5,118 nt of DNA, from NCBI GenBank assembly GCA_031259505.1, contig JAIRLL010000182.1:1-5118 (forward strand). Reading direction: 5' to 3'. The notes under the pieces are model-generated. The model saw nothing but the letters and a program-made list of their open reading frames with translations. It ran no database searches and was not told the DNA's origin. This document shows positions 1 to 5,118 of this stretch, piece after piece; position 1 is the stretch's first letter; each line of letters begins with the position of its first letter. The translations under genes were made by a program, and so were the position numbers. This stretch comes from Tannerella sp. (GTDB taxonomy: Bacteria; Bacteroidota; Bacteroidia; Bacteroidales; Tannerellaceae).

Positions 1-52
1 AAACCTTCGCGTTCTCCGTGTCTCTTTTTTATATTGTATGCGGGATGATCCC
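1..52. other. Non-coding left edge
   Basis: No gene is supported here. Positions 4-26 read like degenerate repeats of a CTTCGCGTTCTCCGTGTCTC type, which resembles low-complexity spacer repeats seen in many bacterial genomes; this resemblance is from memory. A short perfect inverted repeat CGGGAT-G-ATCCCG lies at 41-53 and abuts the first dispersed repeat. It may be part of that repeat's edge. No terminator can be assigned to a gene outside the window. Confidence 0.4.
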
Positions 53-142
53 GTCACTGGCAGCGTAGCGACGTGGCAATCCAGGCACACGCACTGTCCC
101 GGATTTGTCAGGCTGCTGGAATGCTTCGTTCCTCGCAATGAC
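53..142. repeat. Dispersed palindromic repeat, copy 1 (REP-like)
   Basis: The left arm (53-84) reads GTCACTGGCAGCGTAGCGAC followed by GTGGCAATCCAG. The right arm (116-142), read on the minus strand, is GTCATTGCGAGGAACGAAGC followed by ATTCCAG. The two arms therefore form an imperfect inverted pair around a roughly 31-base centre. The core GTCATTGCGAG...GGCAATCC matches a very common intergenic repeat that often gives spurious ORFs with peptides such as CEERSDVAIQ. The arms have diverged from each other, so the copy looks old. Its function is unknown; a folded RNA or DNA hairpin is possible. Confidence 0.75.
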
Positions 143-171
143 GCGACGGAGGCCTGCAATGACGCGGCGGA
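135..171. repeat. Short tandem duplication of repeat edge
   Basis: GCAATGACGCGACGGA at 135-150 recurs as GCAATGACGCGGCGGA at 156-171. That is 16 bases with one mismatch and a period of 21. It overlaps the right arm of the first REP-like copy and probably arose by local duplication of that arm's end. It has no coding meaning that I can see. Confidence 0.6.
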
Positions 172-218
172 ACGGTCTGTCATGACGGCGGATGCCATTG
201 CCGACAAACGATATCCCC

Positions 219-299
219 GTCATTGCGAGGAGCGAAGCGACGTGGCAATCCAGTACCGGCCGCGAACCCGGACTGCTTCGCCTGCCGGCTCACAATGAC
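219..299. repeat. Dispersed palindromic repeat, copy 2 (REP-like)
   Basis: This is the best-preserved copy. The left arm (219-253) begins GTCATTGCGAGGAGCGAAGC and ends GTGGCAATCCAG. The right arm (270-299) is, on the minus strand, GTCATTGTGAGCCGGCAGGC followed by GAAGCAGTCC. The two arms share the outer GTCATTG, the GAG and GCGAAGC blocks and the final TCC, so the element can fold into a long imperfect hairpin with a GC-rich centre near 254-269. Open reading frames through it (for example at 192-536 and 223-603) are repeat artefacts rather than genes. Confidence 0.8.
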
Positions 300-313
300 A
301 ATGGACACGCCCC

Positions 314-341
314 GTCACTGGCAGGTACGAAGCAATCCGGA
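314..341. repeat. Single arm of the REP-like repeat, copy 3
   Basis: GTCACTGGCAGGTACGAAGC followed by AATCCGGA matches one arm of the two upstream palindromic repeats. It shares the GTCACTGGCAG start with copy 1. No inverted partner is visible downstream, where the sequence becomes AT-rich, so this looks like a half or truncated copy marking the right edge of the repeat cluster. Confidence 0.65.
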
Positions 342-520
342 ATTATGTTACACTTTATTAATTTCCTATTCCATAATCACAAAAACGGCGATTTGCTTCT
401 ATCCGGATATCATGCTCCTTTCTGCCGGCATGTCGCTCGTGCCTGCCCTGTATACGGCAATAAGCATTTTCGTTTTCAGTTATTACTTTTTCGCAATAAT
501 CCAAAAATATTTTTTTATAT
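342..520. other. AT-rich intergenic stretch
   Basis: No gene is supported. One plus-strand frame is hydrophobic in this stretch, but it has no start of its own, begins inside the repeats and runs past the start of the next gene. I see no tRNA-like fold, clear terminator or riboswitch motif. The stretch separates the repeat cluster from the promoter of the DUF362 operon. Confidence 0.4.
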
Positions 521-548
521 CGCCACGACAGTATAATTTTGTCAGGCG
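521..548 (+). promoter_or_regulatory. Bacteroidetes-type promoter with overlapping inverted repeat
   Basis: TAATTTTG at 534-541 fits the Bacteroidetes -7 consensus TAnnTTTG. No good TTG is present at the expected -33 position, which is instead a T-run at 510-516. Transcription would start near 546-548, giving a leader of about 42 bases before the ATG at 590. The -7 box lies inside an imperfect inverted repeat: CGCC-AC-GACA (521-530) opposite TGTC-A-GGCG (540-548). This could be an operator for a dimeric repressor, though that is inference from position alone. Confidence 0.55.
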
Positions 549-589
549 TACAAACGGTTTTAATTTTAATTCAACTCAAAATAAAGAAA

Positions 590-1531
590 ATGAAACGTCG
601 TGATTTTATAAGAAACAGTGTGATTGCCGGAGCAGGAGCAGCGTTATCGCTTCAATTTGAAGGGTTGCAGGCTGCATTGGCGACAAATGCCGTCAAAGTG
701 GAGAAAGCGCCTGACCTGGTTGCAGTAATGGGCGGCGAGCCGGAAGCGATGCTCGACAGGGCATTGGAAGAACTTGGCGGAATCGGTAAGTTTGTGAAAA
801 AAGGGCAAAAGGTGGTTATCAAGCCGAATATCGGCTGGGATCGTACGCCGGAATTGGCGGGAAATACGAATCCTAAACTTATCAGTGCGCTGATTAAAAG
901 GTGCCTGTCGGCAGGCGCGCAGAAAGTGACTGTTTTCGACCATACATGCGATAACTGGCAGAAATGCTACGCGTCGAGTGGCATCGAAGCAGCCGTCAAA
1001 GCTGCGGGCGGCATCATCGTGCCGGGTAACGACGAACAGTACTACAGCCGGGAAATCACACTGCCGCAAGGTGTTACATTAAAGAAAGCAAAGATACACG
1101 AAGTGATTGCCGATGCGGACATATGGTTTAACGTGCCGATTCTGAAGAATCATGGAGGAGCCAAACTGTCGTGCGCCATGAAAAATTACATGGGCATTGT
1201 GTGGGATCGTCGTGTTTTCCACCAAAACGATCTGCAACAGTGTATTGCCGACATCTGTACGTGGACAAAAAAGCCTGTCCTGAATATCGTGGATGCCTAC
1301 CGCATCATGCACCAGAACGGTCCGCAGGGAAAAAGCGCTGCCGACGTGGCGACCGTCAAGTCGCTTATCGTCTCGACCGACATCGTAGCTGCCGATGTAG
1401 CAGCGCTGCGCTTTTTCAATCAAGTGAAAAAATTAGATCTCAATGCAGTAAGCCATATCGGGAAAGGTGAAGCCCTCAAACTGGGCACGACCGACCTCGA
1501 CAGTATTACTATCAAACGCATCAAATTATAA
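590..1531 (+). CDS. Tat-exported DUF362 family protein
   Basis: This encodes a 313-residue protein of the DUF362 family, whose biochemical role is not established. The ATG at 590 is chosen over an in-frame TTG at 539 because it directly starts a twin-arginine signal peptide and follows an A-rich leader (AAAATAAAGAAA). The TTG also overlaps the -7 box. Residues 1-31 hold KRRDFIR, a hydrophobic stretch at 11-22 and a plausible cleavage site after ALA (31/32), so export by Tat to the periplasm is predicted. Family-like blocks are KPNIGWDR (78-85), FDHTCD (116-121), PILKNH (183-188) and KNYMG (198-202). Six cysteines are scattered (105, 120, 126, 195, 218, 223) and none forms a ferredoxin CxxCxxC motif. 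The gene is first in an operon with the iron-sulfur membrane protein 39 bases downstream, which makes a redox-related envelope role likely. The family call is fairly secure; the function is not. Confidence 0.85.
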   Translation: MKRRDFIRNSVIAGAGAALSLQFEGLQAALATNAVKVEKAPDLVAVMGGEPEAMLDRALEELGGIGKFVKKGQKVVIKPNIGWDRTPELAGNTNPKLISALIKRCLSAGAQKVTVFDHTCDNWQKCYASSGIEAAVKAAGGIIVPGNDEQYYSREITLPQGVTLKKAKIHEVIADADIWFNVPILKNHGGAKLSCAMKNYMGIVWDRRVFHQNDLQQCIADICTWTKKPVLNIVDAYRIMHQNGPQGKSAADVATVKSLIVSTDIVAADVAALRFFNQVKKLDLNAVSHIGKGEALKLGTTDLDSITIKRIKL

Positions 1532-1570
1532 CGGCATAAAAAAGAGGTCTGGCCTTTCCGGTTGCGAGAG

Positions 1571-3130
1571 ATGAAAAAGAATCATTTTCTGAAAGTATTG
1601 CGGGTTATACTCGCTATACTTTTTTTCGGCCCTGTGCTTGTATTTTTCCTCGACTTTGCCGACGTGCTGCCCGACAGGACGCACATACTGGCGGAAATAC
1701 AGTTGATTCCGGCTATCTTCGGAAGTTTGTACGCTGTTGTCGGCGTCCTGCTTCTGCTCACTTTGGCGTTCGGGCGAATCTACTGCTCGGTGATCTGTCC
1801 CGCAGGTGTGTTGCAGGACGTGATCAACCGTATTTTCTGTATCGGAAAAAAAAAGCCGAAAGGCGTTTTCCGTTTCCACTATCATAAGCCGTTAAATCTT
1901 TTTCGTTACATACTGCTGGGCGTCACCGCGGTACTGGCCGTTTCCGGACTTACGGAACTTTGCATGCTGCTCGACCCTTACAGCAACTTCGGGCGCGTGG
2001 CCGCCAGTCTGTTCCGTCCCGCAGTGATATGGGGCAACAATCTGCTGGCCTCAATCCTGAACAGTATGGGGAATTACACGCTTTATCATACTTCCATTAC
2101 TTCGATTACAATCGGTTCCCTCATTGCGGCGGGTGTCATACTCGTACTGTTCATCGTGACGGTATCGTTGCGCGGCAGGCTGTTTTGCAATTCATTATGC
2201 CCTGTGGGGGCATTGCTGGGCGCAGTGTCGCGCTTTTCGCTTTTCCGGATTGTCATTGATCCCGGAAAATGCAACCACTGCCGCACCTGCGAACGGACAT
2301 GCAAAGCCGAAGCCATTCACGGCAAACTGGCGAAGGTCGACATGTCGCGCTGCGTCGGTTGCTTCAATTGTCTTTCGTCGTGCAGGCAAAATGCGCTTAA
2401 ATACAGACTTTTCTTCCTGCACGGCACGACGGCATCCGAAACAGCCGGAGCGGATGTTCCATCCAAAAGTCGCAGGGCATTCATTGCCACGGGCGCTGCC
2501 ATTGCTGCTACGGCGCCTGTGGCGTTCCTGCAGGCAAAATCGCATCAGTATGACGGCGCGGATGACAATAATAAACCCACACCGGTTACTCCGCCCGGCT
2601 CGCTCAGTCTTGAACGTTTTAAGGACAGATGTACGGCGTGTCATCTTTGCGTAACTCAATGTCCGAGCCACGTCCTGCGTCCTGCCGGACTGGAATACGG
2701 CTTTGGTTTCCTGCTCAGACCGCACATGGCATATATCGACAGTTACTGCAATTACGAGTGTACGGTATGTGCGGATGTGTGTCCCACAAGCGCTATCAAA
2801 CCGATTACGGTCGAAGAGAAAAAAACGACGCAGATCGGCATCGCGTATTTTTATGAAGACCGGTGTGTGGTGAGCGTGAAAGATCAGGATTGCGGCGCGT
2901 GCTCGGAACACTGTCCGACACAGGCCGTTCATATGATACCGTACAAGGGGACATTGACGATTCCAAAGGTCGAAGCCGAATTGTGCGTCGGCTGCGGCGG
3001 CTGTGAATCGATCTGTCCCGTGCGTCCCGACCGCGCCATCATCGTCAAAGCGCATCCCGTGCACCAACTGGCCGAGAAGCCGAAAGAAGAAGAAGCCATC
3101 AAGGTGGACGTAAGCGAGTTTGGATTTTAG
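1571..3130 (+). CDS. NapH/NapG-like fused membrane polyferredoxin (six [4Fe-4S] motifs)
   Basis: This is a 519-residue membrane iron-sulfur protein, probably passing electrons from quinol to a periplasmic acceptor. Start ATG 1571 is preferred over the in-frame TTG at 1562. Residues 1-280 are NapH-like: hydrophobic helices near 7-28, 45-68, 111-133 and 178-200, two CxxxCP motifs (C72/C76 and C206/C210), and two CxxCxxCxxxC motifs (C234-C244, C261-C271) expected on the cytoplasmic side. An SRRAFI twin-arginine motif at 300-305 follows, with a hydrophobic stretch to 320. Residues 350-485 are NapG/MauM-like with four cluster motifs: C354-357-360-364P, C393-397-400-404P, C432-441-444-448P and C472-475-478-482P. 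Four helices place the RR on the cytoplasmic side, so Tat would move the C-terminal domain outside. In Escherichia coli, NapH and NapG are separate proteins. No napA, napB or napC is present here, so nitrate reduction cannot be claimed. Confidence 0.88.
   Translation: MKKNHFLKVLRVILAILFFGPVLVFFLDFADVLPDRTHILAEIQLIPAIFGSLYAVVGVLLLLTLAFGRIYCSVICPAGVLQDVINRIFCIGKKKPKGVFRFHYHKPLNLFRYILLGVTAVLAVSGLTELCMLLDPYSNFGRVAASLFRPAVIWGNNLLASILNSMGNYTLYHTSITSITIGSLIAAGVILVLFIVTVSLRGRLFCNSLCPVGALLGAVSRFSLFRIVIDPGKCNHCRTCERTCKAEAIHGKLAKVDMSRCVGCFNCLSSCRQNALKYRLFFLHGTTASETAGADVPSKSRRAFIATGAAIAATAPVAFLQAKSHQYDGADDNNKPTPVTPPGSLSLERFKDRCTACHLCVTQCPSHVLRPAGLEYGFGFLLRPHMAYIDSYCNYECTVCADVCPTSAIKPITVEEKKTTQIGIAYFYEDRCVVSVKDQDCGACSEHCPTQAVHMIPYKGTLTIPKVEAELCVGCGGCESICPVRPDRAIIVKAHPVHQLAEKPKEEEAIKVDVSEFGF
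2468..2536 (+). other. Internal twin-arginine (Tat) signal segment
   Basis: Residues 300-322 of the fused polyferredoxin. SRRAFI matches the Tat consensus SRRxFLK closely and is followed by an alanine-rich hydrophobic run containing ATGAAIAATAPVAFL. A possible signal peptidase site lies after A322, with L320 at -3. The segment sits exactly between the NapH-like and NapG-like halves, as expected if the signal peptide of a once separate NapG-like gene was retained in a gene fusion. Whether it is cleaved or kept as a fifth membrane helix cannot be told from sequence. Confidence 0.75.
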
Positions 3131-3213
3131 AATATGGCATCGGCGGCAGGTATGAAACCGTCCGGCAGCGCTGAAAATTCAATTTGCCTCAACCTGATGA
3201 TATTGTCCTGCTG
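3131..3213. other. Convergent intergenic spacer
   Basis: These 83 bases separate the stop codons of the plus-strand polyferredoxin and the minus-strand ligase. I found no stable GC-rich hairpin followed by a T-run on either strand. The only symmetric bits are CAGCGCTG and a weak AAATT-C-AATTT near 3176-3186. Transcription from both sides may therefore run into the opposite gene, or termination may rely on Rho. Confidence 0.4.
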
Positions 3214-4857
3214 CTACTGCTGATAAAGAAATCGCTTGATGCTCTGCTTCGGTGTCTTTTCGAAGTTTTCGTTTCTTATCTGGAGGGACGAGACCTGACA
3301 GTAGTGCGGGATGAGCGCGTTCAGTTTTTGCAGGTTGCCGTTCATGGCTGTTTGCAGCATTTCGTCCGTCAGTCCGTCCGCCTTTGCCTTGTCGCGGTCG
3401 GGCACTGCCAGTGCGACAATCTTTTCTCCGCGCGACACGACTAACGATTCGAGGACGTAAGGCAGGCTGTTCAGTACGGATTCAATCTCTTCGGGATAGA
3501 TATTCTGTCCGTTCGAGGTGAGTATCATTGCCTTGCTGCGTCCGCGAATAAACAGGAAGCCGTCTTTGTCTATCGTGCCGAGGTCTCCCGTACGCATCCA
3601 GCCGTCTTCCATCATCACTTCGGCGGTGGTTTGCGGGTTTTTGTAGTATCCCAGCATGTTGTTGACGCCGCGAACCAGTATTTCGCCGGCCACGTTTTCG
3701 GGGTCGTCCGATTCGATTTTTATTTCCATGCGGTCGACGATTTTTCCGACGGAGCCCCGTTTGAAAGTATCCCACTGCTCGTAGGCCACCAGCGGCCCGC
3801 ATTCGGTCATGCCGTAGCCGACCGTGTAGTGAAATCCGATTTCGCGCAGAAACGCTTCTACTTCCCTGTTGATAGCCGCGCCTCCGATAATGATTTCGAA
3901 GAATTTGCCGCCGAAGACGCTGTTCAGTTTGCGGCGTATGATGCGCAGGAGCAGCGTCCGGAGGAGCGGCGTCCTGTAGAGCACTTTTATTGCCGGTTTT
4001 TTCAGCAGCGGAAAGACGCTGTTGACGATTACTTTTTCGATAATCAGCGGCACGGAAATAATCAGTCTCGGCCTGACTTTGCCGAATACTTCGATGATGG
4101 ACTTCGGATTCGGAGAGCGCGTCAGGAAGTGGATGTGGCAGCCTTTGTTGATTCCGTTCATTATCTCGAATGCCAGCCCGTACATGTGCGCCATCGGCAA
4201 AATCGCCACGAACGGATCGCCGGCATGGATAAACGGAAGTTTGGTTTCCGCAAACGCCGTGTTGCTCCACAGGCTGCGGTAAGGAATCATGACACCTTTG
4301 GAAAAGCCCGTCGTTCCCGAAGTGTAGTTCAGTATCGCCAGTTCTTCGGGCGCTTCGACGTGATAGCAGATCTGTTCAGGCGCAAAGGCGGGATATTTTT
4401 CGAGAAAGAGCGTTTCCAACTGTCCGCCGACCTGCTCCGGCTCTCGGCTGCAGAGTATTGACCAGTTATCCAGCGAAACAAAAAATGCCACATCGGGCAT
4501 GGCCTGCCGGTCGAGTTGCCCCCAGATGGAACCGGTGGCAAACAGGACTTTCGCACCGGAATGGTTCACGATGTAATGTACGCTCTCGGCCTTGAAATCG
4601 TGCAGTACAGGTACGGCCACGCAGCCGTACGTCAGTATGCCGAAGAAACAGATAGCCCAGTGTGACGAGTTGCGGCCTATGAGTGCGATTCTGTCACCCT
4701 TGCAGATTCCCGTCCGCTCAAAAAGGATATGCAGCTTTTCTATCTCTTCAGCCAAATCCTTATATAAAAACGTTTTGCCGTTGAAATTGGACAAAGCGGG
4801 CTGCGTCCAGTGTCTCCGGATACTTGATTCGATCAGTTTTAGAAATTTTTCTTCCAT
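3214..4857 (-). CDS. Long-chain acyl-CoA synthetase-like AMP-forming ligase
   Basis: This 547-residue adenylate-forming enzyme (ANL superfamily) probably activates a fatty or other carboxylic acid with ATP to an acyl-AMP and then acyl-CoA. It resembles FadD15-type long-chain acyl-CoA ligases but is somewhat shorter than the roughly 600 residues I recall for that group. Motifs in order are: ATP-binding loop YTSGTTGFSKG (178-188, with serine where proline is usual before the lysine); PMAHMYG (221-227); GGAAIN (325-330); YGMTECGP (348-355); TGDLG (423-427); and the hinge region GRSKAMILTSNGQNIYPEEIE (439-459). The C-terminal A10 motif reads KTPKQSIKR (534-542), which puts serine 539 where the catalytic lysine normally falls. 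No signal peptide or clear membrane helix is seen, so the enzyme is probably cytoplasmic. ATG 4857 is chosen because it follows an A-rich leader and a -7 box. The gene appears single, converging on the operon. Substrate chain length cannot be read from sequence. Confidence 0.88.
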   Translation of the reverse strand: MEEKFLKLIESSIRRHWTQPALSNFNGKTFLYKDLAEEIEKLHILFERTGICKGDRIALIGRNSSHWAICFFGILTYGCVAVPVLHDFKAESVHYIVNHSGAKVLFATGSIWGQLDRQAMPDVAFFVSLDNWSILCSREPEQVGGQLETLFLEKYPAFAPEQICYHVEAPEELAILNYTSGTTGFSKGVMIPYRSLWSNTAFAETKLPFIHAGDPFVAILPMAHMYGLAFEIMNGINKGCHIHFLTRSPNPKSIIEVFGKVRPRLIISVPLIIEKVIVNSVFPLLKKPAIKVLYRTPLLRTLLLRIIRRKLNSVFGGKFFEIIIGGAAINREVEAFLREIGFHYTVGYGMTECGPLVAYEQWDTFKRGSVGKIVDRMEIKIESDDPENVAGEILVRGVNNMLGYYKNPQTTAEVMMEDGWMRTGDLGTIDKDGFLFIRGRSKAMILTSNGQNIYPEEIESVLNSLPYVLESLVVSRGEKIVALAVPDRDKAKADGLTDEMLQTAMNGNLQKLNALIPHYCQVSSLQIRNENFEKTPKQSIKRFLYQQ

Positions 4858-4874
4858 AAGGTCTCTTTATATAA

Positions 4875-4901
4875 TCTCAATTATGTGAGACTGCAAATGT
4901 A
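4875..4901 (-). promoter_or_regulatory. Ligase promoter -7 box and adjacent inverted repeat
   Basis: On the minus strand, TACATTTG (4901-4894) fits the Bacteroidetes -7 consensus TAnnTTTG. The -33 region around 4920 lacks a clear TTG. The predicted start of transcription, near 4889, falls in a perfect inverted repeat TCTCA-N6-TGAGA (4875-4890), which could be an operator or a small leader hairpin. The leader to the ATG at 4857 would be about 30 bases. The presumed insertion-sequence end at 4945 lies more than 40 bases upstream of the -7 box, so the core promoter seems intact. Confidence 0.5.
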
Positions 4902-4995
4902 TAAAAGAAAATGAAAATACAGCATACGATTCCAAAAAAACTTTGTAACTACTCAGGTACTTCAAAAAAGAAATAGCCCCAAAAGAAAAAAAATG

Positions 4996-5020
4996 TTGAA
5001 AAAAAAAATACTTACCTTTG
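4996..5020 (+). promoter_or_regulatory. Promoter of the IS transposase gene
   Basis: TACCTTTG at 5013-5020 is a full match to the Bacteroidetes -7 box. The nearest TTG (4996-4998) is only 14 bases upstream, separated by an A-run, which is shorter than the usual spacing of about 19. Transcription would begin near 5025-5027, giving a leader of only about 7-9 bases before the ATG at 5034, so the message would be almost leaderless. Confidence 0.6.
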
Positions 5021-5033
5021 CGCCGTGGAAGAA

Positions 5034-5118
5034 ATGATACACATACGACGTTCGGAATATGAACAGTTAATATCGCACCAGGAAGAATTGATAGAGTTAG
5101 TTCGAGAGTTGCGAGCAG
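5034..5118 (+). CDS. IS66-like transposase, N-terminal fragment (cut by window edge)
   Basis: Only 28 codons are visible, starting MIHIRRSEYEQLISHQEEL and continuing in an acidic, leucine-rich pattern that could form a coiled coil. The pattern I-x-R-x-E-Y-E-x-L followed by a helical E/L-rich segment is typical of the first residues of IS66-family transposases (TnpC). An in-frame GTG lies at 5025, but the predicted transcription start falls at or after it, so the ATG is preferred. None of the catalytic domain is in view; the identification rests on the short N terminus and the candidate GTAA terminus upstream. Confidence 0.55.
   Translation, partial: MIHIRRSEYEQLISHQEELIELVRELRA

Larger units (their letters stand above)
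4945..5118 (+). mobile_element. Left end of a probable IS66-family insertion sequence (partial)
   Basis: The element runs off the right edge. The inner marker is a reading frame at 5034 that resembles the N terminus of IS66-type transposases. IS66 ends usually begin with GTAA, and the sequence GTAACTACTCAGGTACTTC at 4945 is the natural candidate for the left terminus, 89 bases before the ATG. The 8 bases outside it (AAAACTTT, 4937-4944) would be one copy of the target duplication, but the other copy is outside the window. No tnpA or tnpB frame fits between the end and the transposase, which suggests a short form carrying only the transposase gene (ISBst12-like). The boundary is inferred. Confidence 0.5.

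Noticed and set aside
53..341. CRISPR array
   Set aside because: The repeats are inverted and diverged with irregular spacing, not direct, identical and evenly spaced, and no cas gene is present.
341..520. Hydrophobic frame that could suggest a small membrane protein
   Set aside because: It lacks a convincing start or ribosome-binding context, its upstream part is repeat sequence, and AT-rich DNA gives hydrophobic frames by chance.
38..603. Overlapping plus-strand ORFs of 86-126 codons and a minus-strand ORF at 29-223
   Set aside because: They run through the REP-like repeats and give the familiar repeat peptides (CEERSDVAIQ, MRGAKRRGNP). They overlap each other in different frames and the longest runs past the start of the real gene.
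1532..1570. Possible terminator hairpin (AGAGG-TCTGG-CCTTT) between the two operon genes
   Set aside because: The stem is five pairs including a G-T wobble, with no following T-run. The short gap fits an operon better than a transcript end.
2195..3067. A 290-codon minus-strand ORF opposite the polyferredoxin gene
   Set aside because: It lies wholly antisense to a gene with six clear iron-sulfur motifs, its peptide is rich in Arg, His and Cys as expected of a shadow frame, and it has no recognisable domain.
1571..3130. Calling the gene napH, napG or ccoG
   Set aside because: It joins features of NapH and NapG and has no nap or cytochrome oxidase neighbours, so a gene symbol would imply a pathway that the window does not show.
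3482..4461. Long ORFs on both strands (262 codons minus, 276 codons plus) over the ligase gene
   Set aside because: They are out-of-frame shadows of the ligase, whose frame holds all the expected ANL motifs. Their peptides are low-complexity and rich in Arg.

Overview
The window looks like chromosomal DNA from a Bacteroidetes bacterium, probably of the order Bacteroidales. The evidence is three -7 promoter boxes of the Bacteroidetes form TAnnTTTG (534-541 +, 4894-4901 -, 5013-5020 +), A-rich leaders in place of strong Shine-Dalgarno sites, and the types of proteins encoded. The genus cannot be read from this sequence.

Layout: (1) Positions 1-538 hold no credible gene. Positions 53-341 carry a cluster of dispersed, partly palindromic repeats built on GTCATTGCGAG...GGCAATCC, followed by an AT-rich stretch and a promoter. 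(2) Positions 590-3130 (+) hold a two-gene operon: a Tat-exported DUF362 protein, then, 39 bases downstream, a polytopic iron-sulfur protein. The second protein joins a NapH-like membrane quinol-oxidase module to a NapG-like polyferredoxin, with a twin-arginine motif at the junction. (3) The operon converges on a minus-strand gene (4857-3214) for a long-chain acyl-CoA synthetase-like AMP-forming ligase. Only 83 bases separate the two stop codons. (4) Upstream of the ligase, at about 4945, an insertion sequence resembling IS66 appears to begin. The first 28 codons of its transposase run off the right edge.

The two operon genes suggest an envelope electron-transfer route. The membrane module would take electrons from the quinone pool through two cytoplasmic [4Fe-4S] clusters and pass them to four more clusters in a C-terminal domain predicted to lie in the periplasm. 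The Tat-exported DUF362 protein is the obvious candidate partner, but no terminal reductase (NapA or similar) is encoded here and the acceptor is unknown. The ligase has no evident functional link to the operon.

The points most worth following up are the internal twin-arginine signal of the NapH-NapG fusion with its unidentified acceptor, and the serine in the ligase where AMP-forming synthetases normally carry the catalytic A10 lysine.
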